Positions 43,232 through 51,594 of a stretch of 64,000 nt of DNA are shown here, piece by piece. The DNA is taken from assembly GCA_965226185.1 (NCBI GenBank), contig CBDDCT010000005.1, positions 1,019,067-1,083,066 on the forward strand. The letters run 5' to 3'. Every line of letters starts with the position of its first letter. Position 1 is the first letter of the stretch. Both the position numbers and the translations under genes were made by a program. The stretch is from CBDCYS01 sp965226185 (GTDB taxonomy: Bacteria; Acidobacteriota; Terriglobia; Bryobacterales; UBA6623). The notes under the pieces were generated by a model that worked only from the letters and a program-made list of their open reading frames with translations, was not told the DNA's origin and did not search any database.

Positions 43232-44878
43232 TTACGGTGTGTCGTAGCTTAGCACGACACCGCGGGTTTCGAGCAAATCGCCGGTGGCGCGCAAGAGATT
43301 CAGCATGCTGCGGCGGTAGGCGATGACCTGGGCGAGCAGGTCGGCTTCAGATAGGACGAGCGTGGTCTGCGAGTCCAAAACGAGGAATGCGGTCGTGACG
43401 CCAAGATCGTACTTCTTCTGTTCGGCGTCGAGCCGTTTCTGGGCAAAATCGCGGGCAACCGTTGCCTGAAGAATGCCCGCCTTGCTCTGCTCGACTCCGG
43501 CAACCGCGTTGAGCACTTCCTGGCGCACCTGCTGCTCGATGCTGCGGAGAGAGTAGAGATTCCGTCTCTTCTGAATCCGTGCATCCGCCAGATTGGCTGC
43601 AGCCCGGCGGTTGCGGAGAGGGATCTGAAGCGTGAAGCCGAAACCATAGGTCGGGAACCGAAACTGGAAGAGCTGATCCAGGGCGTCCGGGAATCCGCCT
43701 GGCACAACCGAGCTGGTCGAGCCCGATCCCAGCAGCGATCGCTCGAAGAAGTTTCCTCCGCGGCCTTGAGCGCTGTAGTTGGCGTTCAGCATCAAGTTCG
43801 GCCGCAACTGGTTGGTCGAAGAGCGGATATTGAGATCATCAATTTCTAGCGAACGCCGGTTCTGCTCTAGTTCAGGACGCAGCCGCAGCGCTTTGGCTAC
43901 CTGCTCTTCGGGTTCGAACGAAGGAATATAGACGGGCGGCTCCGCCGTTTCGGTGAGAACAAGGGGGGCGTACCTCAGCGCGGGGTCGAGGTCGGCGCCG
44001 ATCCAGCGCCGAAGAGTGTCTTCGGCCTGCTGCAGGCGGTATTGGAACTGCGTCACGCCCACCTGGGCCGTGGCGAATTGCTGTTCGGGCTGGTAGATAT
44101 CGAGAGGCGAGATCGCGCCCAGCTCCAGCTCTCGCCTGGAGCGTTCCAGAAACGCCCGCGCTAAATCGAGGTTGTTTTCACGCACGCGCAGCGATTCCCG
44201 CTGGTCGATGACGTCCCAATAGGCGTTTTCAGCCTGTACCAACAGGCCGATGACGCGTTCCCTGACTTGCTCCCCGGTCAGTTTCAGCCGGGACCTGGCA
44301 ACGAAGATCGGTATGCGCTGCACGTAGCGCCCCCGGTCGCGCAGCAACGGCTGGCTCACGGTGAATAGCAAGCTTTGGGTGATGCTCGGATTAAAGTTGG
44401 TGAACTGGCTATTGTTGGCTGTCTTGCCCCCAACGTAGCCCACGGTGTAGTTGGTTCCCGTGTCAAAGGTTTGGCTGTAGGTGAAGTTCGCCCTTTGGTT
44501 GAGGTTCGTCCGCACATCCGCACCTTGGAGAATGTCGTTCGGCAGCGTCGTGGAGCGGTTCGTGGTGAAGCCCAAATTCAAAGTGGGGTCAAAGGGACTG
44601 AAGGCCCTCTGGATGGCGTTCTGCTGCTCGTGCACGGCGAGCTTTTGCAGGTTGATGTCCGGGTTGTTGACCATCACCAGCTCGATGTAGGAACGAAGAG
44701 ACAGCTCCATCTTGCCGTCGAAGTAGAAATCCTCGAGCCGGCCGACGGATTCGATCTCGATATCGAGCGGCGGGGCTTGCCATTGTTCACGGAAATATGT
44801 CTTATCAGGAAAAGTTGCGAATTGGGCAACGGCCAAAAGAGCAGCGACGGCCGTGAGGCAAACGAGTCTTACAAGCAT
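43232..44878 (-). CDS. TolC-family outer-membrane efflux channel protein
   Basis: A 548-residue TolC/OprM-like protein with a signal peptide (MLVRLVCLTAVAALLAVAQF). Two TolC repeats are recognisable through the long coiled-coil helices (about 90-290 and 360-530), including NVINQ-like DVIDQRESLRVRENNLDLAR and a second VLNAVAGVEQSKAGILQATV. It would form the trimeric outer-membrane exit duct of the efflux system encoded upstream on the same strand. The frame is open to 44983; the start at 44878 fits the signal peptide. Confidence 0.88.
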   Translation of the reverse strand: MLVRLVCLTAVAALLAVAQFATFPDKTYFREQWQAPPLDIEIESVGRLEDFYFDGKMELSLRSYIELVMVNNPDINLQKLAVHEQQNAIQRAFSPFDPTLNLGFTTNRSTTLPNDILQGADVRTNLNQRANFTYSQTFDTGTNYTVGYVGGKTANNSQFTNFNPSITQSLLFTVSQPLLRDRGRYVQRIPIFVARSRLKLTGEQVRERVIGLLVQAENAYWDVIDQRESLRVRENNLDLARAFLERSRRELELGAISPLDIYQPEQQFATAQVGVTQFQYRLQQAEDTLRRWIGADLDPALRYAPLVLTETAEPPVYIPSFEPEEQVAKALRLRPELEQNRRSLEIDDLNIRSSTNQLRPNLMLNANYSAQGRGGNFFERSLLGSGSTSSVVPGGFPDALDQLFQFRFPTYGFGFTLQIPLRNRRAAANLADARIQKRRNLYSLRSIEQQVRQEVLNAVAGVEQSKAGILQATVARDFAQKRLDAEQKKYDLGVTTAFLVLDSQTTLVLSEADLLAQVIAYRRSMLNLLRATGDLLETRGVVLSYDTP

Positions 44879-45027
44879 CGTGGAAAACCTTGGTGATTGA
44901 TTCAGACACCCCAACAGGTGTGGGGTTTCTTTCGGGTAATTGATCCGATCACGCCTGTCCGGCTCGAGCAGCCGCAAGGACAAGGTTCAGCGTGGCCCGT
45001 CTTGTTCCGCCTTGGCCGGCCCGCTGG

Positions 45028-46287
45028 CTATTCGTACCGCATCGCTTCAATCGGATCCAGCTTGGCGGCCTGAACCGCCGGGTAGATCCCAAACAACAAA
45101 CCAATAAAAACCGAGACCCCAAACGCGACGATGATCGAACTCGCCGTGACGACGGTCGACCAGCCGGCAATGGCGGCGATGATCTTCGACCCGAAGTATC
45201 CCGCCGCGATCCCGATCAGGCCGCCGACGATTGAGATCAGTACGGCCTCGATCAAAAACTGCCGAACGATATCCTTTTGGCGGGCGCCAATAGCGCGCCG
45301 AATCCCGATCTCGCGGGTGCGCTCGAGCACCGTCGCCAGCATGATGTTCATGATGCCGATGCCGCCGACAAGCAGCGAGATGCCGGCGATACAGATCATG
45401 ACGACTTCAAAAACAAACTGTTGCTGCTCGCGCTGGGCCAGCAAACCGGCCGGAACGACCACCGAAAAATCTCCGGCATCGTTGTGCGTGGCCGTCAGAA
45501 TCGCCCGCACGACTTCGGCCGTTTCGATCGGGTCGGCATCGTTTTGGACCCGCACGAAAATGCCGTCGATCTCGTCTTTCAGGTAGCTATTGCTGTCCTG
45601 AAATCGCCTCATCACGGAGTTCAGGGGAGCGACAACCAAGTTGTTCCGGTCGTCGGCTTCGAGACCCTCGATTTTCGATTCCGCGGTAGCCTGCGGCGAC
45701 ATGACTCCGACCACTTGGAGCCAAACCTCGTTCAGCTTGACGAATTTACCAACGGCGCTGCCGTAGCCCAGCAGGTTCACCTTGGTTCGCTCCCCCAGCA
45801 CGCAAACCGGCGCGGACCGCAAGTTCTCTTCTTCGGTGAAAAAGCGGCCCTCCAGCAGCGTGACGTTGTAGATGTCGGTGTAGTTGGGCAGGACACCGAT
45901 GAGCTGCGGCATGTCCTGCTCAGTCCGGGGAAGAATATTGGCCGGATTGAATGACTTGCGGGGTGACATGGCCGCAACGTTGGGCGTGTTGTCCTCGAGC
46001 GCCCGGAAGTCGCGGAATGTCAGTCCAGGAGAAACTTCACGCACCGCTTGCATGGTGTCGCGGTCGACGGCTTCCCTCGCCTCGATGATGATGTTGTTGA
46101 CGCCGAGCAGGTCAATGTAGCGAATCATTTCCTGCTGGGCGCCAGCCGTGATCGACAGCATGGCCACCACGGCGCCCACGCCGAAGATCATACCCAGCAT
46201 GGTGAGCAGCGAGCGAAGCTTGTGAGCGAGCAAACTGCCGAGGCCCATCCACAGCTCGGGCAACATATGTGCAACGTCTCGGGTCAC
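45028..46287 (-). CDS. ABC transporter permease, MacB/FtsX type, without ATPase domain
   Basis: A 419-residue permease with the MacB layout: an N-terminal membrane helix (HKLRSLLTMLGMIFGVGAVV), a large periplasmic MacB_PCD domain, then three C-terminal helices with VGGIGIMNIMLATVLERTREIG and RRAIGARQKDIVRQFLIEA. It lacks the N-terminal ATPase fused to it in E. coli MacB, so a separate LolD-like ATPase is needed; none is in the window. I choose GTG 46287 as start: it follows the stop of the adaptor gene by one base and has GGGAGG upstream. MacB-type pumps move substrate by mechanotransmission from the periplasm. Confidence 0.88.
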   Translation of the reverse strand: MTRDVAHMLPELWMGLGSLLAHKLRSLLTMLGMIFGVGAVVAMLSITAGAQQEMIRYIDLLGVNNIIIEAREAVDRDTMQAVREVSPGLTFRDFRALEDNTPNVAAMSPRKSFNPANILPRTEQDMPQLIGVLPNYTDIYNVTLLEGRFFTEEENLRSAPVCVLGERTKVNLLGYGSAVGKFVKLNEVWLQVVGVMSPQATAESKIEGLEADDRNNLVVAPLNSVMRRFQDSNSYLKDEIDGIFVRVQNDADPIETAEVVRAILTATHNDAGDFSVVVPAGLLAQREQQQFVFEVVMICIAGISLLVGGIGIMNIMLATVLERTREIGIRRAIGARQKDIVRQFLIEAVLISIVGGLIGIAAGYFGSKIIAAIAGWSTVVTASSIIVAFGVSVFIGLLFGIYPAVQAAKLDPIEAMRYE

Positions 46288-46288
46288 G

Positions 46289-48622
46289 CTAGCGCCGCCT
46301 CCCGCCGCCGCCCTGACGGCCTCCGCCGCCCCTGCCAGGAGGGCCACCAGCGCCTGGGAAGGAGGGCTGCGTGCCGCTGCTCACGGTCTTCTTCTTCGCG
46401 CGCGATCGCCGGACTCCCGCGTCCGGCGGCTCCAGCGCGATGAGTTCGTCTTCTTCGAGGCCGCTTACGATCGCAATCTGGGACTCCGACCGCTTCCCAA
46501 GCTCGACCCTGCGCGTATCGAGACCGTTCCCGTCCCAAACGTATACGACGGGATTGCCGTTTACCTCGAAGATCCCTTGATAAGGCACATACAACGTATT
46601 TTCTATCTTGTCGACGATGATTTCGGCGTCCGCGAGCAGTCCAGGCCGCAGCAGCACGTCCACATCAGAGCCTTCGCGAGGCGGTTGAGGCAATTGAGCT
46701 TTTTCCCGATCTTCCGCCGTAAACTGCTGAGTACCGCCCCCACCTCCGCGATTGCCGCCGCCGGAGCCCCCAGCGCCACCGCCGGGACCACCTCGCCCGC
46801 CACCACCGCCTGGGCCGCCGAAGCCCCCTCGCCCGCTGCCGCCACCAGGACCGCCGGCGCCGCCACCTCCAGTGGATTGACGCATTTGCTGGAAAATCCG
46901 CTGCCGCTCCTCTTGGCTCAGAGACTGAATATCCCGGCCTCCTAGAAGCTGCTGCATCCTCTGCCGGGCGTTCTGCCGATCTTCGCCGGATAGTTGTCCG
47001 CCGCCTTGTCCGCCCGGGCGTCCTTGGCCGCGAGCTTCACCGCCCTGTTGCCGTTCGCCTCGGCCGCCGGCCGCGGGGCCACCCTGGCCCGGCTGACCCG
47101 CTCCCGCTCGCTGTCCCCGGCCGCGTCCGCCTTCTCGGCCACCACGGGCTTCGCCAGCCGCGCCCGGGCCGCCTCTTCCACCCGGTCCGCCGCCGCCACG
47201 CAGTTGCTGAAAGATCTTTTGCCGTTCTTCTTGGCTCAGGGATTGGATGTCCCGGCCTCCCAAAAGCTGCTGCATGCGTTGGCGCATTTGCTGGCGATCT
47301 TCGCCGGAAACCTGACCGCCGCCTCCACCACCCGGGCCGCCTTGTCCGCCGCCGCCTCTTTGTCCGCGAGCTTCGCTGCCTTGTTGCCGCCCGCCCGGGC
47401 CACTTCTTCCACCTTGTCCGCTCCCGCCAAAGCCGCCGAAGGCGCCCGGTCCCGAGCCACCTTGTCCGCCCCCTTGCCGCCCTCCGGCAAATCCGGCTCC
47501 GCCAGGCGCTTCCCCGCCACCTCGGCGGCCCCCGCGGGAAGCCGATTGGGTGCGCAAAGCGTTCTCTCTCGACTTCGCCAAGATGCGATCGGCCTGTTCT
47601 CGTGACGCTCCCACGTGGGTGAGAAGCTGGCGCATGTCGATCGACAACACCACATCAAATTTCTTCGTGGCTTCTCCCGCAAAGACGTTCAGGCTGGCGG
47701 TGTTGCCCAAGCGTTTCACTTTCGCCTTCACATCCTTACCGGGCAGGGCGTCGAGCCGCACGATGGCTTCCTGTCCTTCGTGGAGGTTGGCCCGCTCCAG
47801 CTCTTCCACTTTTGCAAGCAACTCCATCTCGGACAGGTCGAGGATCTTTGCCACTTCCATACCGGCGGGAATCTGGTCACCCTCTTGAATATCGGGCGTT
47901 GTTTGGCCGAAGCCGCCGCGTCCGCCCGCGCGGTTTTGCAAAATTGACACCAATCCGGACATGGGTGACAGTACTCTCGACTGGGCGATGCGCCGCTTCT
48001 CCCGGTCCACGTCGATCTGAGCCTTGCGGCGCTCTTCGCGCAGAACCGCCAACTCCGCCTCGCGCTGTTGCAAGCGCGACTTGATATCCTGCTCCAGCTT
48101 CTGCTCGCGGCGCTGGGATTCTTCGAGGGTGAGGACGTTCTTGCGCGCATCGATCGCCGAGATCAGCTCGTTCTTCTTGACCTCCAGCTCGGCGCGCCGC
48201 ACGGCGAATCGCGCCTTGAGCAGCTCCACGTCATCCTGACTCTTGCGGATTTCCAGATCAGCCTGCGCCTTCTTTAGTTGCTCATTGACGCGGTCGACAT
48301 CGAGCTGAGCGTCTTCCAGGGCGGCTTGCCGTTCGGAATCGTCAAATTCCATGATGAGGTCGCTCGTTGAGGCGAGGGCGCCGGCGGGAGCCAGTTGTGT
48401 AATCTGCGTGGCCGAGCCCAGGTTCGGAGCGGTCAGCGAAAGCGTCCGCACGGCTTGCAATTCACCCCGCAGATGAGTCCTGACGACGAGGTCCCCGCGC
48501 CGCACCGGAGCCAGCGGGAATTCCTCTTTTTCTTGCGGGATCTGCTGTACAAGGTAGTAGCCGCCCGCCACGACACCCACCAGAACGACGAGAACTAAAA
48601 GACGAGCTGCGATTTTTCTCAT
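46289..48622 (-). CDS. HlyD/MacA-type membrane fusion protein with a long Gly-rich repeat insert
   Basis: A 777-residue periplasmic adaptor. N-terminal membrane helix (about 6-26), lipoyl-like halves flanking a long alpha-hairpin (about 95-215), then a beta-barrel domain. Between residues about 359 and 632 lies a glycine/glutamine/arginine-rich insert holding two near-identical units (about 440-475 and 546-581) with the core LLGGRDIQSLSQEER. The adaptor resumes at about 650 with VDVLLRPGLLADAEI and the membrane-proximal domain, and ends with another Gly-rich tail. Normal MacA proteins have about 370-400 residues. Second-last partner before the permease in the operon. Confidence 0.85.
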   Translation of the reverse strand: MRKIAARLLVLVVLVGVVAGGYYLVQQIPQEKEEFPLAPVRRGDLVVRTHLRGELQAVRTLSLTAPNLGSATQITQLAPAGALASTSDLIMEFDDSERQAALEDAQLDVDRVNEQLKKAQADLEIRKSQDDVELLKARFAVRRAELEVKKNELISAIDARKNVLTLEESQRREQKLEQDIKSRLQQREAELAVLREERRKAQIDVDREKRRIAQSRVLSPMSGLVSILQNRAGGRGGFGQTTPDIQEGDQIPAGMEVAKILDLSEMELLAKVEELERANLHEGQEAIVRLDALPGKDVKAKVKRLGNTASLNVFAGEATKKFDVVLSIDMRQLLTHVGASREQADRILAKSRENALRTQSASRGGRRGGGEAPGGAGFAGGRQGGGQGGSGPGAFGGFGGSGQGGRSGPGGRQQGSEARGQRGGGGQGGPGGGGGGQVSGEDRQQMRQRMQQLLGGRDIQSLSQEERQKIFQQLRGGGGPGGRGGPGAAGEARGGREGGRGRGQRAGAGQPGQGGPAAGGRGERQQGGEARGQGRPGGQGGGQLSGEDRQNARQRMQQLLGGRDIQSLSQEERQRIFQQMRQSTGGGGAGGPGGGSGRGGFGGPGGGGGRGGPGGGAGGSGGGNRGGGGGTQQFTAEDREKAQLPQPPREGSDVDVLLRPGLLADAEIIVDKIENTLYVPYQGIFEVNGNPVVYVWDGNGLDTRRVELGKRSESQIAIVSGLEEDELIALEPPDAGVRRSRAKKKTVSSGTQPSFPGAGGPPGRGGGGRQGGGGRRR

Positions 48623-48637
48623 GAGGAACTCCGTGAT

Positions 48638-49900
48638 CTAGAGTTTCTTCTTCGCGGCGGCCAGTTCTGGATTCTCCAGAGCGAAGACTTGGCCCGGTTC
48701 AAGGCCTTCGCTCACCACGATCTCACGCGAGTTGCGCGCGGCCACTTCGATCGGCCGGCGCTCGTAACGATTGCCGCTCAACAGGAACACGGCCGGTTTG
48801 CCGTCGATCTGAAAGCTGGCCTTGGCCGGGATCACCAGCACGTTCGGCCGCCTCTCAATTTCTATTTCGATGCCCGTGCTCATGCCCGGCCTCAGGCGCG
48901 GGTCGATCTTATTCATGGAGACTCGGGCGGGGAAATTCTTATCCGGCGGGAAGCGCCGAAAGATCAGCGTGGCGATGGGGCTGACCCACTCCAGCGTGCC
49001 CTCGATCACCACGTCGGGAACCGCGTCGACCCGCACCCGAACCGGCTGGCCGACCTCGATGCGCCCGCGGTCGATCTCCTCGATACGGAATTCAACCGTC
49101 AGCGAAGTCAGGTCGGGAACCTCGACGATCGGCGCACCGGTCCAGACCGTATCCCCTTCCTGGAACGGCGGCCGCGACTGCCCCCAGGAGCCGCCGGCAC
49201 GGAAGTTCTGCAGCACGTGAACGACCCCGCTGGAGGGGGCCCGTAAGACCATGCTGCTGAGATAACCTTTGGTGCGGTTGAGATCGCGAAGAGCTTTGTC
49301 TTTGCGCTCATCGAGGCGGGCAATGTCGGCCTGCTGGGAAATATCCGTCGCTTTGGCGTTGGTGCTGGCCTTCAACAGCTCGCCCTCGCTGATGCCGACG
49401 TTAATCCGGTTCTTGAGGCCTTCGATTTCCGAGAGAATTTCTTGCTTGCTGGCTTCGAGCTTAGCCCGCTCCACGTTGTACTCCGACTGCATGATCATCA
49501 TGGCGTTCTGCTCGTCGGCGATGGAGTGCTGCGCCTCGGCCTGCAAGATCTCGCTGTCCACCTGGCGGACTTCCGTCTCCTGCCTCGTGTAGGTTTCCTC
49601 TTGCGTCGCCGCATCGAAGGCAACGATAATCTCCCCCTGCTCGATCGGCTTGCCGTCTTCGGCCAAGCGGACGATCGTCAAGTTGGGAGTTTGCGGCGCG
49701 GTGACAACAACCGACTTTGTGCTTTTGAGTTCCCCTCGCGCTCGCACCGTGGTCAAGAAGTCGCGCTGCTCGACGCGAGCCGTCGGCACGGCCGGAGGCG
49801 GAGGAGTATACAGGCGTAAGGCGGCGAAAGAGCAAACCGCTCCCAGCAGCACGAAGAGCCCCCAGACCAGCAGGCGGCGTTTGTTTTTTAGAAATGCCAT
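48638..49900 (-). CDS. HlyD/MacA-type membrane fusion protein (second adaptor)
   Basis: A 420-residue adaptor of normal size: N-terminal membrane helix (about 9-28), lipoyl halves around a coiled-coil hairpin (about 95-215), SSMVLRAPSSGVVHVLQN near 213 as the second lipoyl half, a beta-barrel domain with PVRVRVDAVPDVVIEGTLEW, and a membrane-proximal domain ending in VVSEGLEPGQVFAL. It connects inner-membrane permease and TolC. It is 15 bp upstream of the third adaptor and 26 bp downstream of the first. Confidence 0.88.
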   Translation of the reverse strand: MAFLKNKRRLLVWGLFVLLGAVCSFAALRLYTPPPPAVPTARVEQRDFLTTVRARGELKSTKSVVVTAPQTPNLTIVRLAEDGKPIEQGEIIVAFDAATQEETYTRQETEVRQVDSEILQAEAQHSIADEQNAMMIMQSEYNVERAKLEASKQEILSEIEGLKNRINVGISEGELLKASTNAKATDISQQADIARLDERKDKALRDLNRTKGYLSSMVLRAPSSGVVHVLQNFRAGGSWGQSRPPFQEGDTVWTGAPIVEVPDLTSLTVEFRIEEIDRGRIEVGQPVRVRVDAVPDVVIEGTLEWVSPIATLIFRRFPPDKNFPARVSMNKIDPRLRPGMSTGIEIEIERRPNVLVIPAKASFQIDGKPAVFLLSGNRYERRPIEVAARNSREIVVSEGLEPGQVFALENPELAAAKKKL

Positions 49901-49926
49901 TTTGAATTTCTCCCCGAGCCGGCCGG

Positions 49927-51363
49927 CTAGATCTGGACCGGCGGCCTCAGCGCAATCTCATCGCCTTCTTCCACGCCGGAAAGAATAGCGGTGTGGGTGG
50001 AGTTGCTTTGACCCGTTTCGACCCGCTGCTTGATGAACTCCCTTGAATCCTTTGCTTTTACGTAGACAAACTGCTCTTCACCTTCAGATTGAATGGCGTC
50101 TCTCGGCGCCAGAACCACATCCTTGTGAGCTTGCAGCAGGATGTCAGCCGAACCCGAGAGGTCCGGGATGATCTCCTTTGCCTCGGCCTCGATCGCCAAA
50201 GCCACCGGCACGTTGCGCACAAAATTCGTGCGGCCGCCGCCGCGGTGCCCCATCATTCCGCCCCCGCCGGCCCCGGCGATGGCTCCGACCGCGGTGACGC
50301 GCCCCGGCCAGACTTTGTCCGGATAGGCGTCGAGACGAATTTCGGCCCGCTGGCCGACACGAACTGCTTGACTGTCTACTTGATTTAGATCCCCATTGAG
50401 AACCATGCCGGACGGGTCAACGATTTGCAAAAAGAACGTGCCCGATCTGACCTCGTCGCCGTCTTGGACTTGAGAAAACTGCCCGCCACCGCGGAAGACC
50501 GTTTGCCGCACCACCATTCCGCTGATCGCCGCGCGCAGCACCATCTTTTCCGAGTCGATCTGGACCCGCGTTTCCTTAATCACCTGTTGTTCTTTGGAGA
50601 TCTCCAGCGCCCGCAGTTCAGCCTCCTGCGAGGATTTCAGCAATTTCACTTCCTCTTGTAACTGCTCGTACGCGGCCTCGGTTTCTTCCACGGCTAGTGC
50701 CAGAATCTCAGCCTCGATCTCGGAGCGAACCTCCGCCGTGCGCAAGTCCAGTTGGGCTTTTCCCCACTCTGCTTTCGCCATCCGCAACTGCTGCCGAGCG
50801 GTTTCAAGCGCGATGGCAAGCTCCGCTCCAAGCTTGTCAATGTTGGCCTGAGCCTGAATCACGAGCGCGTGCTGATCATCGATTTTGCGAAGTTGCGACT
50901 GCCGATCGAATTCAGCGACCACGTCACCCTTTTCGACCAGCTCGCCGGGAGGCGCCATGCTCAGCAAAACCATGGAGCCGCGGCCACCTCCGCCTCCGCC
51001 AGGACCGTCACGTCCCCGCAGACGAGGAGCGACGACCGCCGCGGAACTCTTCGCCGAGATCGTGCCGCCAACCCGCAGCATCTTGCGCAATTCGCCGCGA
51101 ACCGCCTTGACCGTGCCGACCGAAGATACCGCCACGGGCTGCGCCGTCTGCCGAGCCTGTTGTTGATACAGCGTGTAGCCAACCGTGGCCCCGATCATGA
51201 ACGGCAGCAGCAGCCAGCGGCGAGAGATCCCCGGGCCGGGGTCTTCAGGCACGGGACTCACCGGTGAGGGAGAGTCCACCGGTCCCGGCTCGGCCGGCAA
51301 AGGAGTCGCCGGCAAGCTGGCCGCGAATGCCTGCTGCATATTGAGTGATTTTGGTTTCGTCAT
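49927..51363 (-). CDS. HlyD/MacA-type membrane fusion protein (first adaptor)
   Basis: A 478-residue adaptor with a Pro-rich cytoplasmic N-terminus (about 1-45), a membrane helix (about 48-65), a lipoyl half interrupted by a Gly-rich loop (RDGPGGGGGGRG near 118), a long coiled coil (about 150-285) and a barrel domain with RVGQRAEIRLDAYPDKVWPG followed by another Gly-rich loop (GAGGGGMMGHRGGG). It is the first intact gene of the operon; a truncated gene remnant lies just upstream. Confidence 0.86.
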   Translation of the reverse strand: MTKPKSLNMQQAFAASLPATPLPAEPGPVDSPSPVSPVPEDPGPGISRRWLLLPFMIGATVGYTLYQQQARQTAQPVAVSSVGTVKAVRGELRKMLRVGGTISAKSSAAVVAPRLRGRDGPGGGGGGRGSMVLLSMAPPGELVEKGDVVAEFDRQSQLRKIDDQHALVIQAQANIDKLGAELAIALETARQQLRMAKAEWGKAQLDLRTAEVRSEIEAEILALAVEETEAAYEQLQEEVKLLKSSQEAELRALEISKEQQVIKETRVQIDSEKMVLRAAISGMVVRQTVFRGGGQFSQVQDGDEVRSGTFFLQIVDPSGMVLNGDLNQVDSQAVRVGQRAEIRLDAYPDKVWPGRVTAVGAIAGAGGGGMMGHRGGGRTNFVRNVPVALAIEAEAKEIIPDLSGSADILLQAHKDVVLAPRDAIQSEGEEQFVYVKAKDSREFIKQRVETGQSNSTHTAILSGVEEGDEIALRPPVQI

Positions 51364-51453
51364 CGTACCGAACCCCTATGCCGAACTCGACCCCCCATCT
51401 TGGTCAACTAGCAAGATGAGACATCGATCTTGTCATCAGCGCTTCTTTTTTCG

Positions 51454-51594
51454 TTAGTCTTCCCCGCCGCGCCGCAATTTCGGCCGACGATACAGATCCA
51501 TCACGTTCTCTTCATCGCTGCTTTCATTATCGTTCAAACCGAAAGTCTCGGGGAAGCCAAGTCTCCGCTGCTTCTCAAATATAGGTTCCTTGTC
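51454..51594 (-). pseudogene. C-terminal remnant of an unknown gene cut by IS1380
   Basis: The last 46 codons of a minus-strand frame are open from the IS end (51594) to a TAA at 51454-51456. They encode a charged tail with FEKQRRLGFPETFGLND and MDLYRRPKLRRGGED. I do not recognise the family. It lies 90 bp upstream of the export operon on the same strand, so it may be the missing first gene of that operon. Confidence 0.55.

Noticed and set aside
44891..44925. Terminator between permease and TolC genes
   Set aside because: A GGGG/CCCC hairpin with a T-rich stretch exists on the plus strand, but both genes are on the minus strand and the stem is imperfect.
46600..47600. Several Ala- and Ser-rich frames on both strands of the adaptor gene
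   Set aside because: They are off-frame readings of the Gly-rich repeat insert.
45028..51363. A complete MacAB-TolC pump including ATPase
   Set aside because: No Walker A or ABC signature was found in the operon; the permease lacks the fused ATPase domain.
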